From NCBI GenBank assembly GCA_001910725.1, contig MJGA01000005.1, positions 1,612,001-1,676,000 on the forward strand: 64,000 nt of DNA, in the 5' to 3' direction. The DNA comes from Phanerodontia chrysosporium (taxonomy: Eukaryota; Basidiomycota; Agaricomycetes; Polyporales; Phanerochaetaceae). The position numbers were made by a program, and so were the translations under genes. A model generated the notes under the pieces. It did not search any database. It was not told the DNA's origin and was given only the letters and a program-made list of their open reading frames with translations. The number at the start of each line of letters is the position of its first letter. Positions within the stretch are counted from its first letter, which is position 1. This document shows, piece by piece, positions 1 to 9,604 of the stretch.

Positions 1-351
1 AACGACCCGCGCACGCAGGACATCCCGCTCATCCTCGAGACCCCCGCGTTCGAGCCCTCGACGGGCGCACACCGCGGCGCTCAGTTCCGCCCGGGCGAGG
101 GCTGGGACGTCTGGAACACGGAGGTCCGTGTGCTGCAGCATCTGGCCGGCGCGTTAGGTGACGGCAAGTCTGCGGGCGCGGATGCGGACATCGCGGCGTG
201 GACGGAGGAGATTAGGGCTGCGGTGAAGAAGGCCAGTGCGAAGCTCGACCTGGAGACAGAGGCGAAGAAGGAGCGCGCGAAGAAGCGTGCGGCGAAGGCG
301 AAGACAGAGGAGGACGGTGAAGAGGATCACGATAGTTGCGATGAGATGTAA
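1..351 (+). CDS. APN1: AP endonuclease (Apn1/endonuclease IV family), 3' end only
   Basis: The reading frame is open from the first base and ends at a TAA at 349-351. The N-terminal part of the gene lies outside the window. The visible start reads NDPRTQDIPLILETPAFE, which matches the C-terminal part of the Apn1/endonuclease IV TIM barrel, where an R-x-Q...ILETP strand carries a conserved metal-ligand Glu. After a Trp-rich stretch (GWDVWNTE) the protein ends in a Lys/Ala-rich and then acidic tail, typical of eukaryotic Apn1, where a basic tail serves nuclear targeting. Members cleave DNA 5' of abasic sites in base excision repair and use a trinuclear zinc centre. The family call is firm; whether the acidic tail has a role cannot be seen. 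Confidence 0.8.
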   Translation, partial: NDPRTQDIPLILETPAFEPSTGAHRGAQFRPGEGWDVWNTEVRVLQHLAGALGDGKSAGADADIAAWTEEIRAAVKKASAKLDLETEAKKERAKKRAAKAKTEEDGEEDHDSCDEM

Positions 352-603
352 TCCACTCTCTGCAGAGCACTAGTGGGAATGGCATAGCATTGATGCTCGT
401 GAAAGTATGTTACAGTACGTGTAAAGGAAAGACTAGGTACAGTGTTGGACAGTAATGATGAGGTATAAACAAGCTACAAGATATACATTGCGACTACATC
501 GCCTTGCACTGGAAGCGGCAAGGCAGGGAATGATAACGTAGAGCACCGGTCCACTCGTGGAGAAAGAATCCAGTCATGCATAGGGTCGTGCAAGAGTCTC
601 TCA

Positions 604-3565
604 TCACATCGCCACAAACGGGTTCGTCGCGCCTTTCCTGCCAGCAGAAGGCACCTCCGAGTCACGTCGTACGGCATGCCGGTCATCAAAGGGCGTCGCA
701 AACGGGTCCAGCGTCGACTTGCGCGTCGCACTGGCCGCTCCGACGGGCGGGGAGTATGGCGGAGAGTACGGAGGTGAGTACGGCGGCTCAGCGTACGCGG
801 GAACTGCATGTTTGGCGGTGGTGGCGCGGCGGCGGGTGGTCGAGTCCATGGTGCAGCGGCACCGCGAAGGGCGCGGCGCGCGCCAGCGGGCTCGGCTCGG
901 CGGGCGGCGCAGAGGGCACGACATCCGCGGGCACGCTCGCGCGGGACCGCAGCTTCGGGAGCTTCGGCGGCGCGACGCTCGCGAGCCAGCCTGGCCGGCG
1001 CGGGGACACGCTCCACGCGGAGCCGGGTGCACCATTGTCGTGCTCAGCCAGCGGCGCGACGGCGCCGTCGCTCGTTGTGATCGTGAGCTGGGGGCGCGCG
1101 CGCTCGCGGGGGCTGCCGCTCGGTGCGGGGCTCGGTGCGCCCGGCTGGGTGTCGTCTGCGGAGGCCTTGCGCCGCCAGAAGGACTGCGTGAAGCGCTTGA
1201 GCCACGGCTCGGTGGGCGAGGCGGACGGGCCTGCGGCCGGAGACTCGGGCTGGCGCGGGCTGCCCACCGCGGGACGCGCCTTGGGTCCTGCGCGTGCGCG
1301 TGCGCCTGGTCGAGGAATGACTCCCAGGACTTGCCCAGCGCGGGGTTGCGGTGCTGCCCGTACGGATGTAGCGCGTTCTTGTCCGTCGGCGAGGCCGCGC
1401 GCGGGGCGAATGGCGGGAGGTCGACATGGTGCATCTTCTCCGCGTCGCCGCCTAACTCCGGGGAACGCGCGCCATTGCCGTAGTCGCGGAAGGGAACGAC
1501 GACGCCCTCGAGGCCCGCGCGCTGCGTCTTGCGCCAGCGTCGCTTCTTGTGCGCCTCGACCCAGCCGCGGCCGTACGCGTGCCAGAAGATGACGGCGAGC
1601 GCCATGAGGACGACGAGCCCCCAGAGGCCCATGAAGATGCTGAACATGATGCGCTCCTTCTTGAGCGAGGCGACGTACGCGTTTACGAGCTTTCCCACGA
1701 CGCCCTGGTCGTTCCCGCTGCCGCCGCCGATGGCCGCTGTGGCTATGGGCTGGGTAGCCTCGTGCACGGCATCCGGCGATAGCACGAGGACACTGTTGTT
1801 GACACGGGGAATATCGATGATGAGATTGTCGTGGAGAAAGGTGAGCGCGTGCTCGATCGCGTCGACCTTGCTGCCAATGAAGCAGCGGATGAACTCTTGG
1901 ATCGGCTCCTCTAGGATAGTGCCGTTGAATACGGTGCCGACTGCGTCTTGGATGTCCGTGTAGAACGTGTTGATCGTGTCATTCAGCGTCGTCGTGGTGC
2001 CGTTGACCCACCCAAACAGCCCGTCATTCACGGTGCTCTGGATGTGGTCTACACGTCCGTTAATGTCGCTCGCGTACGCGGCGCTCTGGTTGTACATGCT
2101 CGCGTTCATCGAGGTCGCAATCGTGGTCTGGAAGTCGTTTACCGAGGCGGCCGCCTGCTGGTTGTATTTGTGCTCCAGCGGCCCGATAGCGATGAGCTGG
2201 ATCTGCACCGAGAGCAGACCAAAGAAGCCGATCAGGAAACATGCGAGCGCAGGTGGGTGGAAGACGTAGTGGAAGAACCAAGTGAGGTGGATGTACTGCG
2301 AGGGGCTAAAGCGAAAAAGTCGTGCTATGCGGTTGGCAATCTTCGTGAGCAGGGGATGCTGCATGTTCCCCTGCAACATCATGAGGTTGTGATCGCTCAG
2401 CTGCACTGACGGTGCGCTCTTGTACCTGTGTATGTGATAGAAGGGTCCGACGTCCAGGCTTCCCGAGTCCAGCGCAGGTGATTCTTGAGGCAGCGCCACT
2501 TGTACCACTCCAAGGCGCAGTTCGCAGCGACTAGCAGGATGGCAACGGCAATAAGAATGATTACGCCAATCTTGGCTACCTTGACAAGGTCATGACCAAG
2601 GTTGTCAACCACAGAGGTATCCATGTCGGCACAAAACTGGACAGTGTTCTGCGCGGGTACGGGGAGTACGGAAGAATCGAAGGAAAGCCCAGCAAAGGTG
2701 TCGTTGATGTCTTTCTTCACAAGCTCAAACGGCGTGTCAATACTGTGGCCGTCGTCAGTAGCATGGTCAAGAAATGACGGAATTCGCTTACATGTCATCA
2801 ATCTTCGACTTTAGGTCCGAGATGGTTGGCAGAGAGTTATTCAGCTTCACCAAAGCGTCCTGAAAGTCTGACGGGAGTGTCACATTTTGCAGCGCATTCA
2901 AGCTTGGGACGCTAATCTGAGGGACACTGATGTCGCCGAACGGATTGACCTTGTTGATCGCGTTAATGGCAGTCTGAATCGCGCTGTTCGCGGCCTGCAC
3001 ATCGTTCTGGATGGATGTTCGCAAGCTGCTAAACGTGCTGGACAGGAAGCTATTGAACTACAGGAGGGTCAGGGAGTGGCGCGGAGAAACGTTGACTGAG
3101 ACTCACCTCTTGCACTGCTCCGATCAGGATCGACAACGCGCCCCTCACCACAAGCTCGAGAAAGCAGAGGAAGGTAGAGCGGTACATGTCAACTATGAAG
3201 TTGATGATAGCCTCCATGACGGTCAGTGCAAGCACGAGGGCAGCACGTGCACCGTTCATCGTCCCGTTCACGGCCTCAGCGATGCGGACGTTGGTGGCGG
3301 CAGCCATGTAGCGGGGCATGCTGGCTGCGGCGGTGGCGGCCTTCTCCGCCGCCTTGCAACTCGCGAGGAGGTCATCTTTCGCGTTCGAGACGGCGTCCTG
3401 CGCAGACGCGGAAGATAGCTGGAGGCGGAACGCGACGAAGAGGAGCGATAGGATCGGGTACGCAAGCCACGTCAGCGAGAGGAGGTGTGGCAGTTGGAGA
3501 TATGGCGTAAGTGTCGTAGTAGAGTGCGTCGAGCGAGGGTCGTAAACAGGCGGTGTCGCAGACAT
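604..3565 (-). CDS. PRM1: Plasma membrane fusion protein PRM1
   Basis: PRM1 is a multi-pass membrane protein that promotes plasma-membrane fusion of mating cells or hyphae. Exons are 3565-3107, 3057-2792 and 2742-604, with GT-AG introns of 49-50 bases. Hydrophobic segments include [20 protein letters not shown] near the N-terminus, [19 protein letters not shown] in the middle, the [19 protein letters not shown] segment and a last helix ([19 protein letters not shown]). The lumenal loop carries many N-x-S/T sites. The frame breaks near 2419-2424, where one missing base would rejoin the conserved halves. The cytoplasmic tail (about 1285 to 810) codes best in a second frame: that frame keeps G/C-ending codons and varied residues, while the uninterrupted frame there is Arg/Pro/Ser-rich. 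The C-terminus (repeated PYSPP, ending NPFVAM) returns to the first frame. With one base restored at 2420 the exons sum to 955 codons. Confidence 0.85.
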
Positions 3566-4668
3566 GCTTGTTGGGGAGGTCGGCCGGCGACGGTGAGGAA
3601 GGGGAGAGACGAGGAGCGGTCGTCACCAGACGAAAGCAGAGAAAAGGGACGGACAAGAAGCCCGGGCAAGCAACCGGACTGTGGCCACCAGCATGCTTTA
3701 TGAAAGAGGGCCCCTCATTGTGCGGCGAAGTTGCTGCGTTTCATTGTTCTCGGTAAGGCGGGCAGACAATAACGCGTCCCTTATCCGGACGCCGTGTTCC
3801 GCTCCGCTCTGCATTCTTTGGCATTTTGACGAACAAGCAGCAAAAAGAGCGGTGTTCCTCGCGATGACAGCGGTCTGCTTGCTCGGTGAGAAACATGGGA
3901 CGAGGACGCGTGCGCGTTGCAGAACAAGCCGCCGTCGAAGCGCCTCGTTCCCGACGGTCTTTATTTGTTCGTGTTTACCACTCAGCAGTCTAGCGCCTCG
4001 CGCCACGAGGTGCCGCCTACGCACAGCTGGGCAGTGTGGTTGCGCACATTGTACAATAGCTTCAACGCCATGACATACATTGGTAAGAGGTGTCTCATAC
4101 TTTTCGACGATTTAAGTTCCTGTGTGTGCTTATTCGTGTTTTCAGGTGGACCACGTCCACAAGATCACTCGCGAGGGGAGGCTCGTGGAGGCGTTCGCCT
4201 GCATGGGCACGACCTGTATCTGCATGTTCCAACTTGCCTCGTTCCTGCCAATAGACATCGTGCTCATGCCAAAGCGTGCTGTTCTAACTACTGCGGTATA
4301 GACCTTGTGATTATCTCGTCATGACCGAAGAGCATCGATTGAGCAGATCGCAGCCCTACTAGGTACACCTATCGCTGGATCTCATGTGCAGGGAAGTCAT
4401 TTAGCAGCGGCTGTCCATGGTGAGGCTATCCTTGGTTTCACTCTGCTGCCCTCTAGAAAACAAGGTTTAGAGCCAACTCTGGCGATCGAAGCCTTCGCGG
4501 TCAGCCACTTCTGTACAAATACGGCCATGTTGAACTTGCCCAGCACGCAGCCTCTTTCCTTTCGACACTCACCATCGCTGGCACAGCCTACCGCCTGCAC
4601 GCTACCCCACGCCCGCACGGCCATCGACAAACACACGCTCCTTACGTTTTCACGACCCTATCGCATCC
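3566..4668. other. Intergenic region between PRM1 and the dibasic secreted protein
   Basis: This divergent region of 1.1 kb holds the promoters of both flanking genes. The only protein-like signal is the short stretch near 4146-4290, listed separately. No complete gene, tRNA or repeat is evident. Confidence 0.5.
4146..4290 (+). pseudogene. Possible relic of a branched-chain aminotransferase C-terminus
   Basis: In the frame starting at 4146 the translation reads VDHVHKITREGRLVEAFAC, then about twenty residues later a DIVL motif. Branched-chain aminotransferases (class IV aminotransferases) have an EGR-(hydrophobic)-EAF-x-x-GT motif followed some 15-20 residues later by a DI(x)LP motif, so this looks like a decayed fragment. 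An intron-like stretch ending TTTTCAG precedes it directly (4076-4145). No upstream exon with the lysine-containing catalytic region is visible and the frame stops soon after. The match rests on one short motif, so chance similarity is quite possible. Confidence 0.25.
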
Positions 4669-6071
4669 ATGCGAAGCCTCAGCCTCCTGGCCGCCGTGTG
4701 CTTCGCACTCAATGCTGCGGCCGCCCCTATGCAAATGTCTAAAGTGATCCCTGTCCCTGGTCTAGGCGACTTTACTCTCGGTGCTATAGGTCCTACGGTG
4801 GTGCCCAACGCGAATGTTCCGAGCCCCCAGCTTCCGGCGGGAGGAGTGCCTCATACTCGTCGTTCCAACCATGACCCGGTCGACCTCCGTCCCCGTGCGA
4901 TCCACAGCGCCGACTTCGAGGCCAGTCCGAACTCAACTATAGCTACGGTACCGGAGCCTGCGGCAGCCCCTAGCAAGCGCGAAACTGGCTTCGTTCCTCA
5001 TGTTCCTCTTCCTGGCACCTACAAGCGTGACTCTGGCTCTACTCGTGCTCCCTCTCCCGATGTCTACCGGCGCGCCGAACGCAAGAAGGAGTACCATGCT
5101 CACATGCGGAACGAACAGAAAGGAAAAGACAGCAAGTTCGACATGTCTCAGTTCGGGGCTCGCGACCTGAGTCCCCCGGAACCGGCCTACGAACATCACA
5201 GTCAGGTCGACAGACGCGAACCAAAGACGCACCGCGGATCTCTGGCCACCATTCTGAGGCTCGTGCGGAGATGACTCGGCGCGCGGACACCAACCACGGA
5301 CACAAGCAGCACCACGCGAAGCCGGCCAGCCACGGCAGCGCAGCAGTCGAACAGCTCGCCCGGCGCGCCGTCGACCGCGCAGCGAAGGCCAAGGCTGCGC
5401 ACCGGAAGACCGGAGGAGCCCCTGCCCCGAACGCGCCGGACGTCCGCCCCCAGGACCGCGTCGAGCAGGACAACGCCGCCGCCGCGAACCCCGCCTCCGG
5501 CCTCGCGACCGGCGTCAAGTCTGTCGGCGCGCTGCCGCACGCGCTCTCGGGCGCGACAAGCTCCGCGCCGCTCGCAGTCCCCAACACACCCGTCACGAGC
5601 GCGGACAACAGCGCGGCAGAGGCTGCCGCCGCGCAGGCCGCCGCCGACGCTGCCGCGGCGCCGCACCCGGTCGAGGAGGAGGTCCCCGCGAGCGCGGCCG
5701 CAGACGCTTACCCGCACAGCGACAGCTACAAGGTCACGCAGGCCGCGCCGCCTGCGGCCGTCCCCGGCACGGACGCGGACGCGAACCTGCAGTCGGCACC
5801 GAACGTGAAGCGCCACTCGCTCGTCATGGACACGGACCCGCTCGTGCCGCCGCAGGACATGACGGGCAAGGACCCGAGCATGGGCGTCCTCAACCTCGAC
5901 AGCAACCGCCCCGCGGAGGATGTTCCCGCGAAGACGGCTGCGCCGAAGGTGCCTGCAGCGGCCGACGGCGTAGCGGACGCCCCCGAGGCGGATGCTGCCG
6001 CGGTCCCGACCGACGCTGCTGCTGCTGAGGACGACATCCCGTCATACCCTGCGTACGCGGCACCTGTTTAG
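4669..6071 (+). CDS. Secreted Ala/Pro-rich protein with many dibasic (Kex2-type) sites
   Basis: The protein starts with a clear signal peptide (MRSLSLLAAVCFALNAAAAP). The mature part is Pro/Ala-rich with dibasic sites at nearly regular spacing (HTRR, PSKR, TYKR, VYRR, VDRR, LVRR, TRR and, far downstream, VKR). Two stretches between KR/RR sites are similar in length and proline content (ETGFVPHVPLPGTY and DSGSTRAPSPDVY). The first frame stops at 5274, and a second long frame of the same character starts at 5271 with a 1-base shift. Both are high-GC3 and Ala/Asp-rich, so I treat them as one gene with a one-base break near 5265-5272; two overlapping genes are the alternative. The second part is very Ala-rich (a run near 5620-5670) and ends PAYAAPV. 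No known domain is recognised. Fungal Kex2-processed repeat proteins have this general plan. Confidence 0.6.
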
Positions 6072-6343
6072 GAGTAGGGAGCTTTAAGGAGGTAGAGGAG
6101 TTGGCGAATACACGTGTTTCTCGAAGACTTGCAGCAATACTATGTATGAAACATTACTCGTGACCTTGAGTGAGCGAGCTTCGCGAGGTAGACCGTCCTT
6201 GCGGAATCCAATTATACGGTGATAGTACAAAGCAAAACCGACAGGATAAGTTTATAAGTACAGACCGGGCGGGACATAAATGACTGGACGGCAGCGGTAA
6301 TGGAATGCATGATGATAGAGGCGCGGGTCGAGTCAACTGTTCT

Positions 6344-7561
6344 TTACCGCTCCTGCGCGTCGTTGAGAAGGCGGAGGATGTTGATGACTGTACGTACGTA
6401 TGAGCAAACTAGTAACGCGTAGCATCTACAAGGAAAACCTACAGAGGTTGACGAAGCTGGACGTAACCATGTCAGCGTCTGCTACATTCCCATGGGAAGA
6501 CCAAGACTCACTCAAGGTAGAGGCTGATAGCACCCATGATATACTCGTCAGGCGAGAGCCTGCGGTTGATGAGGTACGTGTCGTACACGATGTACCCGCT
6601 GAAGAGCAGCGTGCCGCCGATGGCGAACAGGAGGTCCATCGTCCGGCCGAACGGAATGAAGACTCCGACAAGGCCGGTCATCAGCAGCGCGATGAGCCCG
6701 CCGAAGAGCCACGGGCCCATGCCGCTGAAGTCGTACTTGGACTGGAAGGTGAAGAGCGTCAGGCCGAGGAACACGCCGAGCGTGATGAGCCTGGGGCGAG
6801 GTCAGTCGGAAATGAGTTGTGGGAGCTACTGGTCTTACAGGGCCTGTAGGACGACTTTCGTATCGAAGAAGGCAACGAGGACACCGAGGGTAAACGCTTC
6901 CATGACCGTAAAGGTCGACAGGAGGAAGAAGTTGAGCGGGTGGCTGTGGCGCTTCCAGTACAAGAGGCCGAGGTTGATGAGAGTACCGAACAGCGGGACG
7001 TAGAGAGACCATTGGCTAGAAACCACCGGTCAGACGCAGTGGGGGCATACATGATAGGGGGTATACGCACTGTGTTACAACCCAGAAGATCGCATCTTCA
7101 GAGGAGGCGATCCCCCAGCGACGATGCAGGTGGCGAGCTAATTGAGTCATATTTAGTGTCTACACTTGGAGGCCCACGCACGAGATACCTACAATCTGAA
7201 TGACTGGTGGGATTTAGATCATGTATTGACGCGCTTTGCAAACAGGGACTCACAGAGGATCGTGTAGACCTTGCGGACAAACGCATTTCTGATCTCAACT
7301 GCGCTCTCAGCGACGGTGGTGCCATACTGCAGGATGGACGACGGTCAGCTCTGCCTCACACCCTAACAGGATGCACTTTCGTACCTTGAAGTCATCCGGG
7401 ACGTCGCCGGCCATGGGCTGGTCGTAGTATCCTCCCATGCCTGAGCTGGGGCCCGCGCCCCCTCGGAGCAGCGGTTGCTGTGCCTCGATGTCGGGCGCAA
7501 CCGACGCCAGGTTCTGGTTGTTTGGGTACGACGGCGGCGGGACTGGATAGTTCGTGGCCAT
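6344..7561 (-). CDS. BXI1: Bax inhibitor-1/LFG family membrane protein (Bxi1-like)
   Basis: This is a member of the transmembrane BAX-inhibitor-motif family, with about seven helices in ER/vacuolar membranes, linked in yeast to the unfolded protein response and calcium handling. The cytosolic N-terminus is Pro/Gln-rich and ends DVPDDFK; then come RNAFVRKVYTIL, the conserved segments QWSLYVPLFGTL and FTFQSKYDFSG, SGYIVYDTYLI, and a C-terminal INILRLLNDAQER. Eight exons fit splice signals and phase: 7561-7385, 7326-7254, 7203-7193 (11 bases), 7137-7071, 7015-6839, 6790-6512, 6456-6443 (14 bases) and 6387-6344. Exon 4 needs one extra G in the run at 7112-7116 to give the family sequence; with it the exons sum to 281 codons. 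An alternative donor at 7188 makes a 15-base exon 3 without a frame break but gives a poorer match in the second helix. Confidence 0.85.
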
Positions 7562-8006
7562 TTTTGTGTGCGAGGAGGTGGACGTAGTGGTGGTTGAGGA
7601 GAGGAACCGCGATTGTGGGCTGCGCAGGTATAGGCTCTGGCGTCTGATTCCGCGGCTATGTCATATGCGGGTGGGACCCCGGACATCGCGCAGCCAGTAC
7701 CTTCGAGAACGGAGCGCGAACGTGCACAGGCTACGTCGAACGAAGAGTGAACAACCTTGATGTTCGTGAATCGTCTGAGCACTTCGCATACTGTCGTCAG
7801 TGATCAGGCAACCGTAAGCACCAGACGCACAGACGATGGAGAATTGTAGTACGCTTCCGTCTTACCGGGAAAAGAAAACTACTTGCTTGATTTAGACAGC
7901 ACGCTAAACCGCAGCAGAAAGACGTTCTACAGAGAAACGATGTGTCCGTATAGATACTACCGAGGGCGTGCAGTACATGTGAGCGCAGTTAAGAACAGAA
8001 CATCCG
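7562..8006. other. Intergenic region upstream of BXI1
   Basis: It separates the BXI1 start from the stop of the next gene on the same strand. It should hold the BXI1 promoter and the 3' UTR of the DUF6533 gene. No further coding signal is seen. Confidence 0.5.
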
Positions 8007-9604
8007 TCATAAGCTGATTTCATCATATTGCAGTTCCGGAAGAGTTCGTCGCGCAGCGGCATTGTCATCGAAATAGCTCAGGGATTTGACGATAGCGGAA
8101 AAGACTGCGCTGTCTTCATCTCTCCATGGTTCGCCACGCCAAGGTTGCAGCGACTTTTTGACGTTGAGCAGCATCCGACATCCAATGATAGAGTGCGTCA
8201 CTATGAGTGTTCTACATGCTATGAGCGTTGGAGATAAGAGGATGGCATGCACAGGGACTCACTGGGGTAACGCCACGAACAGCGACACCTGCCAAGGTGA
8301 AGTAGATTAGATACAACTGGCTGCTCACTTTGCAATACTGGAGACCGCACCCCTCCTACACCCCACGCGACGAAGTTTGCCGCGATGACGCCGAACAACG
8401 CAGCGAAATATAGCAACGAGTCTTTCAGCATCAAAACGAGAGTTGGCGGTACGACAAGCTCTCTTCTGAGGCGCAGCTGCACGAATTTGTTGGCCACGAA
8501 GAAGAAGAGAGTCCAGTCGAGTACCGCCGCAGGAAGACCAAGTATCCATGGGCGCAGAATCCAGTGCCCCGGGAAGCAGCCGGTCGGATGGGACATGGGA
8601 GTAACTACGATATGAATAAATGTCTCCGTGAACAGATATAGGCATTAAACGACGTACATTCTGATTCTCCGAACATGAAGAAGGTCATTCCACCTTGCAA
8701 TGTAAGGATGGAGATTTGCCAGGTCACGAGGCCGTACAGAAGTGTCTTGTGGCTTTCGTAAATTGCGTATATACGGAGAATGATGATGACTGCTCGAATA
8801 TATCAGAGACGTCACGGAGAAACGTGAATCGGACCGACGAGTCGTAATGAACTGAACGATGAGGTTGGAGAAAGTGAACCAGATAAAACAGAAGGTGCAG
8901 AACTGTCCGTGGGTTAGCACACGTCATTCATAAGATAGAAGTATGCTCTCGTACTGCGGTGGAGGGATTGTTGAGATTGACAGCTATGACTTCGTAAGAT
9001 AAGCAAATCGCTAAGCAAACAAGAAGGTGACCTACATAAGAAGGAAGGTCTACAACTCAGTGAGCGCTCTGAATAGTGACGGCGAGAAGGGGACGTACAT
9101 CGCGTTCAAGAGCCTTGAAAGATCGATTGTTACTCAAGAAGAATGCATACGCGTCAGAATGGGACACATACGGCCAATATCGATCCTACAATGTATTTTC
9201 AGGATGGCAAAATTGATGGCTTCGATAGACTGCAGACTCACCATGAGATACAATATCCTTACTCGACCCCAACTTCCAACCCAGATGTAACACATCTACA
9301 ATCTCTCAGCCTCAAATGTACCAGTGCGAGAAGACAGGCCGACCTCATCATCAAAGGTGAGAACTATCTCTCACGTCAGCCTCCAAGCCTGTGTTCATTT
9401 GCGTCTGCAGCTTACGGTAATCGTAAAAGAGCACTACATATGAACCGGCTTCGAAAACCTTGATCAGCAGAATGACTGCAGGTGACTAGGAGACAACTTA
9501 CTCCAGAGCATATTCGTCAGATGGTAACTAACTACGAGCTGTTCCTCCGGTACCGAAAGGACGCACTGGACAGCATCGCAGACGCAAACGAAAAAAGCTG
9601 ACAT
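8007..9604 (-). CDS. DUF6533-type seven-helix membrane protein
   Basis: Reading the minus strand and removing short GT-AG introns gives a basidiomycete seven-helix protein. The start at 9604 gives MSAFFVCVCDAVQCVL and then VPEEQLVVSYHLTNMLW. Next come the family's N-terminal signature LFYDYLLTFDDE, a segment ending RILYLMDRYWPYV, the helix RIYAIYESHKTLLYGLVTW, the cysteine-containing GCFPGHWILRPWILGLP loop, and the late motif MLKDSLLYFAALFGVIAANF. The last exon is a polar tail (about 8200-8007) beginning CRMLLNVKKS. These agree with DUF6533 proteins, which are greatly expanded in Agaricomycetes and have no proven ligand. Exon joins between about 8800 and 9150 are not all fixed. The motifs are in order and intact, so it is probably functional. 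It is unrelated to the seven-helix gene at 28393. Confidence 0.7.

Noticed and set aside
474..1592. Several overlapping long frames opposite the PRM1 tail
   Set aside because: They are Arg/Gly/Ala-rich shadows in GC-rich DNA, with no start context, domain or splice logic.
2397..2440. A 25-base intron in PRM1
   Set aside because: GT and AG borders can be found, but 25 bases is too short for splicing, and a longer intron would remove the conserved segment [15 protein letters not shown] missing base is the simpler reading.
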